NCBI RefSeq assembly: GCF_019039035.1
Contig: NZ_JAHNZT010000030.1
Span: forward strand, 1-64,000
DNA from: Citreicoccus inhibens
GTDB lineage: Bacteria > Myxococcota > Myxococcia > Myxococcales > Myxococcaceae
Reading direction: 5' to 3'
Length of the DNA: 64,000 nt
The translations under genes were made by a program, and so were the position numbers. Numbering within the stretch: position 1 is the stretch's first letter; each line of letters starts with the position of its first letter. The notes beneath the pieces were generated by a model that was not told the DNA's origin, made no database searches, and was given only the letters and a program-made list of their open reading frames with translations. Shown piece after piece: positions 1 through 7,428 of the stretch.

Positions 1-522
1 GTTGTGTTTAAGTTGTTGCCGGCCGCGCAGGTGCAGGTCCCCGCCGCGCTGCCCGCGAGCGCCGCTCGGCCGCCACCCGCCAAGCCCGCCGCGCCCACGC
101 CTCCTCCCGCGAAGCCCGCCGCCGCCGCGCCGCCGCGCCCGCCGCCCATGGAGAGCGACGACGACAAGACGCCGCCGCCCACGCGCAATCCCTTCGGCCG
201 CGCCGACGCCGCGGAGGAGTCCACCAACGCCGGCCCGATGCCGTCCGAGGCCAAGGTGGAGGTGTCCGAGGACCTGCTCGCCGATGACCCGAGCGCGCGG
301 CCCCACATCCCGCGCCGGCCCGCTCCCGCGCTGCGGCCCTCGCCCAGCACGCCCCCGAGCGCGCGCCCCGCCATTCCGCCGCGCCGTCCCCCGCCTGGGA
401 TGCCGCCCGCGCGGCCCGCCGCCGAGGCCCTGGACGACGAGGGCGAGGACGACGCACTGCCCGAGCCGCAGAACTCGGAGAAGACGCAGATTCGGCCCGC
501 GCCGGATCGCCCGCGTCGGTAG
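1..522 (+). CDS. C-terminal part of a Pro/Ala-rich protein (5' end outside window)
   Basis: The reading frame is open from the first base, so the gene begins before the window and only its last 173 codons are seen. The visible part is a low-complexity tail rich in Pro, Ala and Arg with acidic patches (for example DDEGEDD near the end) and finishes at a TAG. No catalytic motif is present. Such tails are usual on myxobacterial FHA, GYF or Ser/Thr-kinase-associated regulatory proteins, but the folded part is missing, so no function is assigned. A strong hairpin follows 28 bp after the stop. Confidence 0.6.
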   Translation, partial: VVFKLLPAAQVQVPAALPASAARPPPAKPAAPTPPPAKPAAAAPPRPPPMESDDDKTPPPTRNPFGRADAAEESTNAGPMPSEAKVEVSEDLLADDPSARPHIPRRPAPALRPSPSTPPSARPAIPPRRPPPGMPPARPAAEALDDEGEDDALPEPQNSEKTQIRPAPDRPRR

Positions 523-550
523 CGCGGCGCCCGACGTCTCGCGTTGCCCG

Positions 551-578
551 GGAGCGCGGACCTCCGCGTCCGCGCTTC
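551..578 (+). terminator. Hairpin after the first gene, probable terminator
   Basis: An 11-bp stem with one G-T wobble (GGAGCGCGGAC / GTCCGCGCTTC) and a 6-nt loop lies 28 bp downstream of the TAG at 520-522. There is no T-run, which is common for terminators in this GC-rich group. Confidence 0.5.
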
Positions 579-726
579 GGCCACGCCCCCACGCCCCGGG
601 TGCGCTCCGTGACGGACCCGCGGCATGCTCGGCGCGAGGTGGGGACCTGTCGCACTGTCATGCGAACGGGCCCGTGTTGCGTGCGCATGCACCGTGTCCT
701 TGCGAGACGGGCAAGTCGGGGAGAAA

Positions 727-1665
727 GTGGCCGATGTGTTGATTCCGCTCCTCGTCGCGCTCACCGTGGCCGCTGCATCTCCCGAGGCCCCCGTCACCGT
801 GCTGCTGGCTCCTCCGGATGCGTCGGGCGTCCCCAGGCACATCGCCGAGTTCGCCCAGGAGCACGTGGCCCAGCAGCTCAAGTCGCGCGACCTCCAAGTG
901 GTGCGCATCGAGGAGGTCACTCGGAAGCTGACCGCCCGGCAGCGCAAGGCCGTGCTGCGGTGCGATCGCACGGAGGCGGGCTGCATCGTGTCGCTGGGCG
1001 CGGCGGGGAAGACCGAGGTGGTGGTCGTCTCCGAGGTGGTCCCCTTCCTCAGCGGCTTCCGCGCGGGCATCCGCGCCTACCAGTCGCGCGATGGCCAGCT
1101 CCTCGCCGCGAATCAGGTGTCCGGCGTGAAGGAGGACCAACTCCTGGATGGGCTGACGCAGGCGCTCGATGTGGTGGTGCCCAAGGTGAAGAACACGCTG
1201 CGTCCGCCGCCGCCCGTGGTCGCGCCGCCTCCGCCGCCCGTGGTCGCCGCGCCGTCGCTGGTCGTTCCGCCGCAGCCCGTCGTGCCCGTGACTCCGGAGC
1301 GTGCTGCGCCGACGCATACGTGGAAGACGCCCACGGGCATCGTGGGGGTGAGCGCGGGCGCGCTGGCCATCGCGGCGGGCGTCCTCTTCAGCACGCAGGC
1401 GAAGAGTTCGCGCGACGACATCGACGCGGCCTATCGCGACAATCCCGCGGGCCCCACACAGGAAGAAGTGCGCGGCTCGCTGTCGAACCACTACGACGAC
1501 CTCAAGCGACAGCGCACGTTGGCCCTGGCCAGCGGTGGCGTGGGGCTCGTGCTGGCGGGCGTGGGCGCGTACCTGTGGCTCTCGGATGGCCCTCCCGAGC
1601 GCGCGGGCAGCACGCGGGTGATCGCCGGCCCCACCAGCGTGGGCGTCCTGGTCCGGCTCCCCTGA
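727..1665 (+). CDS. Membrane-anchored protein of unknown function
   Basis: The product of about 312 residues has a hydrophobic N-terminal signal segment (LIPLLVALTVAAAS), a domain of about 140 residues with two conserved-looking cysteines (RCDRTEAGC), a Pro/Val-rich linker and two hydrophobic helices (GIVGVSAGALAIAAG and LASGGVGLVLAGVGAYLWL) near the C terminus. The start is uncertain: a GGGGAG at 718-723 precedes in-frame GTG codons at 727 and 736. The upstream ATG at 625 would add a non-hydrophobic leader and is less likely. The N-terminal part resembles TolB-like or PEGA-associated myxobacterial proteins that read out a periplasmic value, but no diagnostic motif is present. It precedes a Ser/Thr kinase in the same direction with a 169-bp gap, so a shared role in envelope signalling is possible but unproven. 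Confidence 0.7.
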   Translation: MADVLIPLLVALTVAAASPEAPVTVLLAPPDASGVPRHIAEFAQEHVAQQLKSRDLQVVRIEEVTRKLTARQRKAVLRCDRTEAGCIVSLGAAGKTEVVVVSEVVPFLSGFRAGIRAYQSRDGQLLAANQVSGVKEDQLLDGLTQALDVVVPKVKNTLRPPPPVVAPPPPPVVAAPSLVVPPQPVVPVTPERAAPTHTWKTPTGIVGVSAGALAIAAGVLFSTQAKSSRDDIDAAYRDNPAGPTQEEVRGSLSNHYDDLKRQRTLALASGGVGLVLAGVGAYLWLSDGPPERAGSTRVIAGPTSVGVLVRLP

Positions 1666-1834
1666 TGAAGCGGGACGCGCATCGCCATCCGCCCAACACC
1701 CGTCTGACCCCGCCGACGGAGAACTGTTGGCTGGCGGGAAGACGGGCGGCCGGGCCATGTCCGCTCGCGGGCCCTGACTCGCTCGGACGCGTCGCGTCTC
1801 GGGTATCCACCTGTTACCCTGCGTCTCGTTTGCG

Positions 1835-3772
1835 ATGGCACCCGAGCTGATCTGCGAAACCTGCGGCCTCGCTGTCCCGTCCGACACCTCGGTGTGTCCG
1901 CGCGACGGAACGGTGCTGCTTGCCTCGTTCAGCGTGCCGGCCTCCGCGGAGCCGACCGTGGTGGTGCGGCAGAGCGCGTCCGAGCCGCCTCCCGTTCCCC
2001 CTCCCGCCGAGCCGCCCCGCGACCCGCTCATCGGGATGAAGCTGGGTGAGTACGAGCTGCGCTCGCGCATTGGCGTGGGCGGAATGGGGCTGGTGTACGA
2101 CGGCATCCAGCCGCTGATTGGCAAGCGCGTGGCGGTGAAGGTGCTGCGGCCAGAGCTGGCGCACTCGGCCGAGCAGGTGGCCCGCTTGCTCGCCGAGGCC
2201 CGCGCGGTCAACGCCATCCGTCACCGCGGCATCATCGACATCTTCGGCTTCGGGCAGGTGCCGGACGGTCGGCAGTACATCGTCATGGAGTTCCTGGACG
2301 GGCAGCCGCTGGACGCGGTGCTCGCGGAGAAGGGCCGGCTGCCCGTGCACGAGGCGCTCGCGCTGCTCGAGGAGGTCCTGGGCGGATTGGCGGCGGCGCA
2401 TGGCGCGGGCGTGGTGCACCGCGACCTGAAGCCGAGCAACATCTTCCTGGTCCAACAGCCCGACGGCTCTCGCTACGTGAAGCTGTTGGACTTCGGTCTC
2501 GCCAAGCGCGGCGAGGGCCCCACCGGTCGCACGGCGCAGACGCGCACGGACATGGTGGTGGGCACGCCCGAGTACATGGCGCCGGAGCAGGCCCGCGGCC
2601 AGGAAGTCGGGCCGATGACGGACCTGTACGCCATGGGCGTCGTCACCTTCGAGATGGTGACGGGCCGCCTGCCGTTCGTGGGCAGCTCTCCGGTGGACCT
2701 GCTGATGAAGCACGTGGAGGCGCGCCCACCGCGTCCGTCCGAGTTCGTCCCCGACCTGCCGCCCGCGCTCGATGCCTTCGTGTTGCAGATGTTGACGAAG
2801 GACCCCGAGACGCGCCCCAACTCAGCGGACACGCTGCGGCAGCAGCTCCAGCGCCTGCGGCGCACGCTGCGCGCGACGCGGACGAACCCCACCGCGCCCG
2901 CGCCCACGGAGCCCGCCAGTGCGCCGGCGCGCGCGGAGCTGGCGGATTCACGACGGCCCACCACGAACGTGCCCGCGCCGGTGCCACCGGAGCTGACGAC
3001 GCAAGAAGTCCGAGCGGTGGGGCGGAACACGCTCGTGCGGCGGCTGCTGCCCGCGGGACTGGGGGCCGCCGCGTTGCTGGCCGCCGTGGGCGTGGTCGCC
3101 GTCACGCGAGGCGCGGGAGAAGGGGCCACCGCGCAGGCCGGCACGGCCGCAGGTGGCGCACAGCCGCAGCCCTTGGGCGCTCAAGGTGCTCCGTCGGGCA
3201 CGGCCGTTGGCGGCGCTCAAGCGGGTGCGCCGACGCAGGTCGTGGACGGTGTCGCGGCCGGCGTACAGGCGGGCCCGGGCGCAGGAGGCACGCAACCTGG
3301 AGCACCCGCGCAGGGCGGGAGCGCCGCCGGCGTTCAGCCAGGGGGGGCCCAAGCCGGTGCACCGACGCAGGCCGTGGGCGGTGTCGCTCCCGGCACGCAG
3401 GCAGGCAGCGTCCAGGCGGGTGCATCGGCGGAAGCAGCGGGCGGCGTCGCCACAGGCGCGCAGTCAGCACCGGGCACGCAGCCCGGCGCACCGGCTCAAG
3501 CCCTCGCCGGAGCGAGCGCGCCTCAGCGCGGCGTTGGCACCGCGAGCACCAAGCCGGGCGCTCCTTCTCAGAAGGACCTCTTCGCCCGCATCCGCCGACT
3601 GGAGACGCGGATGAACGTCGTCTTCCCCATCGGCTCGCAGAGCGGCGACGGGGCTCGCAACTCGCTGGAGGGGCTGCGCCAGAAGACGAAGCTCGCGCAG
3701 GACGAAGGCAGCCGGCTCGACATCGCCAGCGCCCTGAACTCGTGGGAGCGGATGTTCCTCAAGAAGCGGTAG
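1835..3772 (+). CDS. Hanks-type Ser/Thr protein kinase with zinc-ribbon-like N terminus and transmembrane tail
   Basis: This 645-residue kinase starts with a degenerate zinc ribbon (C7, C10, C21; the fourth position is Asp in CPRDG). The kinase domain covers about residues 70-330: Gly-rich loop GVGGMG, catalytic Lys102 (VAVKVL), HRDLKPSN with Asp197, DFG Asp219 and the MAPEQ activation-segment end. All catalytic residues are present, so it should be active. A hydrophobic helix (about 400-425) follows, then about 170 residues of degenerate Gly-Ala-Gln-Pro repeats and a C-terminal charged helical segment ending WERMFLKKR. The kinase is predicted cytoplasmic with the repeat tail in the periplasm, where it could sense or anchor to cell wall. 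The RuvC-fold gene follows after 10 bp and may be co-transcribed. Confidence 0.92.
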   Translation: MAPELICETCGLAVPSDTSVCPRDGTVLLASFSVPASAEPTVVVRQSASEPPPVPPPAEPPRDPLIGMKLGEYELRSRIGVGGMGLVYDGIQPLIGKRVAVKVLRPELAHSAEQVARLLAEARAVNAIRHRGIIDIFGFGQVPDGRQYIVMEFLDGQPLDAVLAEKGRLPVHEALALLEEVLGGLAAAHGAGVVHRDLKPSNIFLVQQPDGSRYVKLLDFGLAKRGEGPTGRTAQTRTDMVVGTPEYMAPEQARGQEVGPMTDLYAMGVVTFEMVTGRLPFVGSSPVDLLMKHVEARPPRPSEFVPDLPPALDAFVLQMLTKDPETRPNSADTLRQQLQRLRRTLRATRTNPTAPAPTEPASAPARAELADSRRPTTNVPAPVPPELTTQEVRAVGRNTLVRRLLPAGLGAAALLAAVGVVAVTRGAGEGATAQAGTAAGGAQPQPLGAQGAPSGTAVGGAQAGAPTQVVDGVAAGVQAGPGAGGTQPGAPAQGGSAAGVQPGGAQAGAPTQAVGGVAPGTQAGSVQAGASAEAAGGVATGAQSAPGTQPGAPAQALAGASAPQRGVGTASTKPGAPSQKDLFARIRRLETRMNVVFPIGSQSGDGARNSLEGLRQKTKLAQDEGSRLDIASALNSWERMFLKKR

Positions 3773-3782
3773 CCCTCGCTCC

Positions 3783-4274
3783 ATGACCGAGCCGAACGGC
3801 GCGGAGTCGCCGGGACTCCTCGCGGTCGACCTGGGACTTCGCTCAGGACTCGCGCGCTATCAGCGCGACGGGCGGCTGCACTGGTATCGCTCGCAGAACT
3901 TCGCCACCCAGTCCCGCCTGAAGCGCGCGGTGCCCCAGGTGCTGCACGCCGCGGCGCCGCTCGCGTGGCTCGTGTTGGAGGGCGGTGGCCCCGTGGCCGA
4001 GGTCTGGGAGCGCGAAGCCCAGCGACGCGCCCTGCCCGTGCTGCGCGTCTCCGCCGAGGACTGGCGCGCCCGCCTGCTCTACGCCCGCGAGCAACGCAGC
4101 AGCGCGCTCGCGAAGGACGCCGCGGATGGGCTCGCCCGCCGCGTCATCGAGTGGTCCCACGCGGACCGGCCCACCTCGCTGCGCCATGACGCGGCGGAGG
4201 CCGTCTTGCTGGGACTGTGGGCCGTGCTCGAAGTGGGCTGGCTCGACCAGGTGCCCAACGGCCTGCGCCGCTGA
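3783..4274 (+). CDS. Small RuvC/RNase-H-fold protein, possible nuclease
   Basis: The 163-residue product has the layout of a RuvC-like RNase H fold. An Asp lies at the end of the first strand (LLAVDLGLRSGLARY, compare DPG in RuvC), a Glu in WLVLEGGG, and a C-terminal helix carries RHDAAEAVLLGLWA, matching the HxAxDA region of RuvC/YqgF proteins. At least three acidic residues are therefore where metal ligands belong. There is no second domain. It starts 10 bp after the Ser/Thr kinase stop and its stop lies 9 bp from that of the convergent gene. It could be a structure-specific endonuclease or a non-catalytic relative. The fold assignment rests on motif pattern only. Confidence 0.7.
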   Translation: MTEPNGAESPGLLAVDLGLRSGLARYQRDGRLHWYRSQNFATQSRLKRAVPQVLHAAAPLAWLVLEGGGPVAEVWEREAQRRALPVLRVSAEDWRARLLYAREQRSSALAKDAADGLARRVIEWSHADRPTSLRHDAAEAVLLGLWAVLEVGWLDQVPNGLRR

Positions 4275-4283
4275 GCGCGGGCC

Positions 4284-5060
4284 CTACTTCGTCGACAAGC
4301 ACGCCACCGGCTCGGCGATGGCATTGCGCGCGCGGTCCTCGCTGACGAGCTGCCAACCCGCGAGGTCGCGCAACAACAGGTCGCGGTTCTGCCGGATGAG
4401 CGTGGCGTTCTTGCACTGCTTCAGGTCGGTATAGAAGCCGTAGGGCGGCAGCGCGAGTTGCAGCTCCGCCAGCTCGGACAGCGACAGGTCCGCCAGCGGC
4501 TGACCGAAAATCTTCTGCGCCGCGTCCTCCACGCCGACGATGCCGCGCTCGAAGCGGATGATGGCCAGGTCATAGGCGATGAGCTGGTCCTTCTGAAGGA
4601 AGCTGTGGAGCCGGTGCGCCGCCACCGCCAGCTCCAGGTTGTCCTTGATGCCGAGCGCCCGCGCGATGCGCACCGCCAGCAGGCGCTCGCACGCCCCATC
4701 CCCCGGCGGACGCGCGCCCAGGGCCACGCCCGCGAACAGGCGCCACGCCCAGGCCCGCCCATCCTCGCGGGGGGTCTGGAAGTAGGTGGGGCACTCCATC
4801 TGGCGGATGTAGAGCGCCACCAGGTCCTTCGGCAGCCGAGAGAAGTCCGGCTTGGCGAAGGTCAACGGCTTGTTGCCTCGGTCGACGAGCCCGACCGCCA
4901 CACTCATCCGCTCATCCTCGATGCTGTGGCGCAGCTGCTTCTCGACGTCCGTCTCGTTCTCCAACGGCGGCAACTTGCTCGCCGTGTAGAGATACGTCAG
5001 CGGCACCACCACGCCGGTCAGCCCGACGAGGAACATGAGGATCCAGAACACGGTCTTCAC
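4284..5060 (-). CDS. Membrane-anchored, divergent GT51 (peptidoglycan glycosyltransferase)-like protein
   Basis: A single N-terminal transmembrane helix (MKTVFWILMFLVGLTGVVVPLTYLY) is followed by about 230 residues that follow the order of GT51 domains of class A penicillin-binding proteins. LPKDLVALYIRQMECPTYF stands where LPxxlvxAflaxEDxxF is usual. KDNLELAVAAHRL and LQKDQLIAYDL match the helix with the second catalytic Glu and the sKdeILelYLN segment. GVEDAAQKIFGQPLADLSLSE matches the yGxxaAaxxYFgkxxxxLtlaE block. The hallmark GGSTITQQ loop is absent (PGDGACERLLA) and the EDxxF Asp is Cys, although both Glu positions may be kept. There is no transpeptidase domain. It may be a scaffold for wall synthesis or an altered glycosyltransferase. 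It is divergent from the reductase gene with 56 bp between starts. Confidence 0.75.
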   Translation of the reverse strand: MKTVFWILMFLVGLTGVVVPLTYLYTASKLPPLENETDVEKQLRHSIEDERMSVAVGLVDRGNKPLTFAKPDFSRLPKDLVALYIRQMECPTYFQTPREDGRAWAWRLFAGVALGARPPGDGACERLLAVRIARALGIKDNLELAVAAHRLHSFLQKDQLIAYDLAIIRFERGIVGVEDAAQKIFGQPLADLSLSELAELQLALPPYGFYTDLKQCKNATLIRQNRDLLLRDLAGWQLVSEDRARNAIAEPVACLSTK

Positions 5061-5116
5061 GTCCCCTAGGCTACCAGGGGCAGCACTCGGATGGCGCGCA
5101 GGTTAAAACTGGGCCT

Positions 5117-5809
5117 ATGACCGACTGGCACCCGGCAGCCATCGCCGCCCGCTCGCCCGCCGCGGATGGCCTCACCGACCTCGTCCTGGACATTGGCGGT
5201 ACCCCGCTCGTGGGCGCGCATGCTCGGCCCGGTCAGTACGTGCGGTTGCGGATGCCCGAGCACAAAGAGGCCCTCTTCGCCATCGCCTCCCCCCCCGACC
5301 CCCAGGGCACCCGCTGGGAGTTCCTCCTCAAGGGCGGCAGCCCGCTCGCCGACGCCCTCATCCACCTGCCCGTGGGCACGCGGGTGGAGGCGTCCCGCCC
5401 CGAGGGCAAGGGCTTCCCGCTGGAGCAGGCCCGGGGACGCGACGTGCTCTTGTTCGCCACGGGCTCGGGCATCTCCGCCATCCGGCCCCTCATCGCCAGC
5501 CTGCGCCAGGAGCGAGGCGCCTACGGCCGGGTGACGCTCTACTTCGGCGCGCGCACCCCCAGCGCCTTCGCCTACTCGGACGAGTTGCACGAGTGGGAGG
5601 CGGGCCACGTGCGCGTGGTGCGCACCGTGAGCCAGCCCGGCGTCAGCGGCTGGCAGGGACTCACCGGCTACGTCCAGGCCCACCTGGGCGAGGAGCCCCT
5701 CCAGGACGCCATCGCCTTCGTCTGCGGACAGTCCGAGATGGTGCAGGGGGTCATGGCGCAGCTCCGGGAGCGAGGCGTGCCCCGGAGCGCCATCTTCCTC
5801 AACTACTGA
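5117..5809 (+). CDS. Ferredoxin-NADP reductase-family FAD/NAD(P)-binding oxidoreductase
   Basis: At 230 residues the protein is a stand-alone FNR module. The N-terminal beta-barrel FAD-binding domain carries RPGQYVRLRM (RxYS-like region). The C-terminal nucleotide-binding domain carries LFATGSGISAIRPLI (GxGxxP-like motif) and ends CGQSEMVQGVMAQLRERGV..IFLNY, the usual C-terminal aromatic. It would pass electrons between NAD(P)H and an unidentified acceptor. No ferredoxin or haem domain is attached and no redox partner lies next to it. It runs into the convergent WD40 gene with a 7-bp overlap. Confidence 0.88.
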   Translation: MTDWHPAAIAARSPAADGLTDLVLDIGGTPLVGAHARPGQYVRLRMPEHKEALFAIASPPDPQGTRWEFLLKGGSPLADALIHLPVGTRVEASRPEGKGFPLEQARGRDVLLFATGSGISAIRPLIASLRQERGAYGRVTLYFGARTPSAFAYSDELHEWEAGHVRVVRTVSQPGVSGWQGLTGYVQAHLGEEPLQDAIAFVCGQSEMVQGVMAQLRERGVPRSAIFLNY

Positions 5810-7428
5810 GCCGCGACGGGCGGCTCGCGCCGCTCGACGATGGGCGCCACGTAGCGCACCCCGGTGAGCACCGCGGAGGGGTCACTCTCCTGATTGCCGG
5901 TGGCCTTCTGGGGCGTCCAGGCCGCCACGCCCAGCCACTGCCCATCCGGGCTGAAGCGCACCCGCCGCACGGACCAGCCGAACGCCCGCTCACCCCGAGG
6001 CGCGTCCTCGCCCTCCGCGAACAGGTACACGCGCTTGTCCCACCCCCCCGAGGCCAACGCGCGCCCATCCGGAGAGATGGCCGCCGTGGACACCACCCCG
6101 TGGTGGCGCTCCCACTTGCGCAGCACCTGCCCCGTGGCCGCGTCCACCATCGCGCCGGCGTTCCACGGGCCGCGCGGCTCCTCGATGTTCTTGCGCTCGC
6201 GCTCGTAGACGGTGCGGGAGCGCTCCGCCTTCTCCTCGCTGAAGGCCACGCCCAAACGGGCACCGCGCGCGTCCACGGTGACGTCGTTGACGTGCCCCTC
6301 GTAGGAGAAGTCCGAGCGAGGCTCCAGCACCAGCGTGGCCACCGCGCTCGCGTCCGACGGCGCCCCGCCCTTCAAGCTCAGGAGGGCCTCACCCGCTGCC
6401 TCGTCGAAGCTCACCTCCACCCGGTCGGTGAAGGGCGCGCCGAGGACCCCCTGAAGGCCCTGCGGCACGCACGCGTCGCAGATGGCCACGTCCACGCCAT
6501 CCACCGCCAGCGACTTGAAGCGCAGCGACTGGCCATGCGCCACCCGCGCCACCGTCGTCCCCAGCGCGCCGGGCACCGAGAGGCTGTCGGTGAGCGCGGC
6601 CACGTTGATGCCCGCCGCGCCCGCCGCCGCCGTCGTCAGCAGCACCGCGGGAGCGCGCGCATCCAGCGCGAGCGCCACCGGGGCCTTGCCCTGGAGACTG
6701 CCTTGCACCACCGCGAAGCCGCCCTGCCGCGCGAAGCGCGTGCGCGCATGGTCCGCCCGCGCGCGCTGCTCGGACGCGCGGAACGCGCGCAGGTGCTTGT
6801 CCCAGCCGCCCGTGTACAGCGTCCCATCCAGCGCGAACGCGAGCGCGCTCACCGGCCCCGTGTGCGCGCGCAGCTCCGTGGCGAACGTCAGCCCCGGCAC
6901 CGACACGACGGAGACAAGGCCCTGCGCGCTGCCCAGGGCGAGCCAGCGGCCGCTCGGGTGGAAGGCCACCGACACCAGCGGCTCCTCCGTGGTGAAGACG
7001 CCCTGCACCTGTCCCGAGGCCGCGTCGAACACGCGCACCGAGCCGTCGCGGCTGACCGCGGCCACGCGCGCGCCGTCCGGCGAGAAGGCCACGCCCTCCA
7101 CGTCCCACTGCTGCGCGTTGATGTCCGGATCCGTCATCAGCCGAGGCTCCGGCGTCAGCGACCAGACGGACAGGTTGTAGGCCTTGAGCCCCAGGCGCGA
7201 GTACGCGACCCGGCCGCCCTCGGGCGCGAAGTCCAACGCCCAGATGAAGTCCTGGTTGTTGAGCACGGAGGTGTCACCTCCGAGTCCCATCACCGGGCCT
7301 GCCAGATAGCCCCGCGGCGTCTCGGCCAGTCGCGCCAGCGTCTCGGGGGGAACCGAGGGCGCGTGCGCGCAGCCCTGCGCCAACGCCAGCCCCGCCACGA
7401 GCGCGAGGCGCCCCACCCCCGCCTTCAT
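5803..7428 (-). CDS. WD40 beta-propeller lipoprotein with an inactive retropepsin-like insert
   Basis: The 541-residue product has a lipoprotein-type signal (LALVAGLALAQGC). Repeated WD40 blades follow, for example GVAFSPDGARVAAVSRDGSVRVFD, and more at the C terminus (ISPDGRALASGGWDKRVYLF). Between them, about residues 250-370, lies a segment shaped like a clan AA aspartic protease: LLTTAAAG stands where LLDTGAxG is expected, and CVPQGLQGVLGAPFTDRVEVSFD matches the GvLGapFL half-site. Thr265 replaces the catalytic Asp, so protease activity is not expected. The gene overlaps the LpoA-like gene upstream by 4 bp (ATGA), implying one operon and perhaps a shared envelope role. Partners of the propeller are unknown. 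Confidence 0.85.
   Translation of the reverse strand: MKAGVGRLALVAGLALAQGCAHAPSVPPETLARLAETPRGYLAGPVMGLGGDTSVLNNQDFIWALDFAPEGGRVAYSRLGLKAYNLSVWSLTPEPRLMTDPDINAQQWDVEGVAFSPDGARVAAVSRDGSVRVFDAASGQVQGVFTTEEPLVSVAFHPSGRWLALGSAQGLVSVVSVPGLTFATELRAHTGPVSALAFALDGTLYTGGWDKHLRAFRASEQRARADHARTRFARQGGFAVVQGSLQGKAPVALALDARAPAVLLTTAAAGAAGINVAALTDSLSVPGALGTTVARVAHGQSLRFKSLAVDGVDVAICDACVPQGLQGVLGAPFTDRVEVSFDEAAGEALLSLKGGAPSDASAVATLVLEPRSDFSYEGHVNDVTVDARGARLGVAFSEEKAERSRTVYERERKNIEEPRGPWNAGAMVDAATGQVLRKWERHHGVVSTAAISPDGRALASGGWDKRVYLFAEGEDAPRGERAFGWSVRRVRFSPDGQWLGVAAWTPQKATGNQESDPSAVLTGVRYVAPIVERREPPVAAQ

Noticed and set aside
3120-3540. Tandem repeat array or CRISPR in the tail of the first Ser/Thr kinase
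   Set aside because: The Gly-Ala-Gln-Pro repeats are in frame, degenerate and without regular period or spacers.
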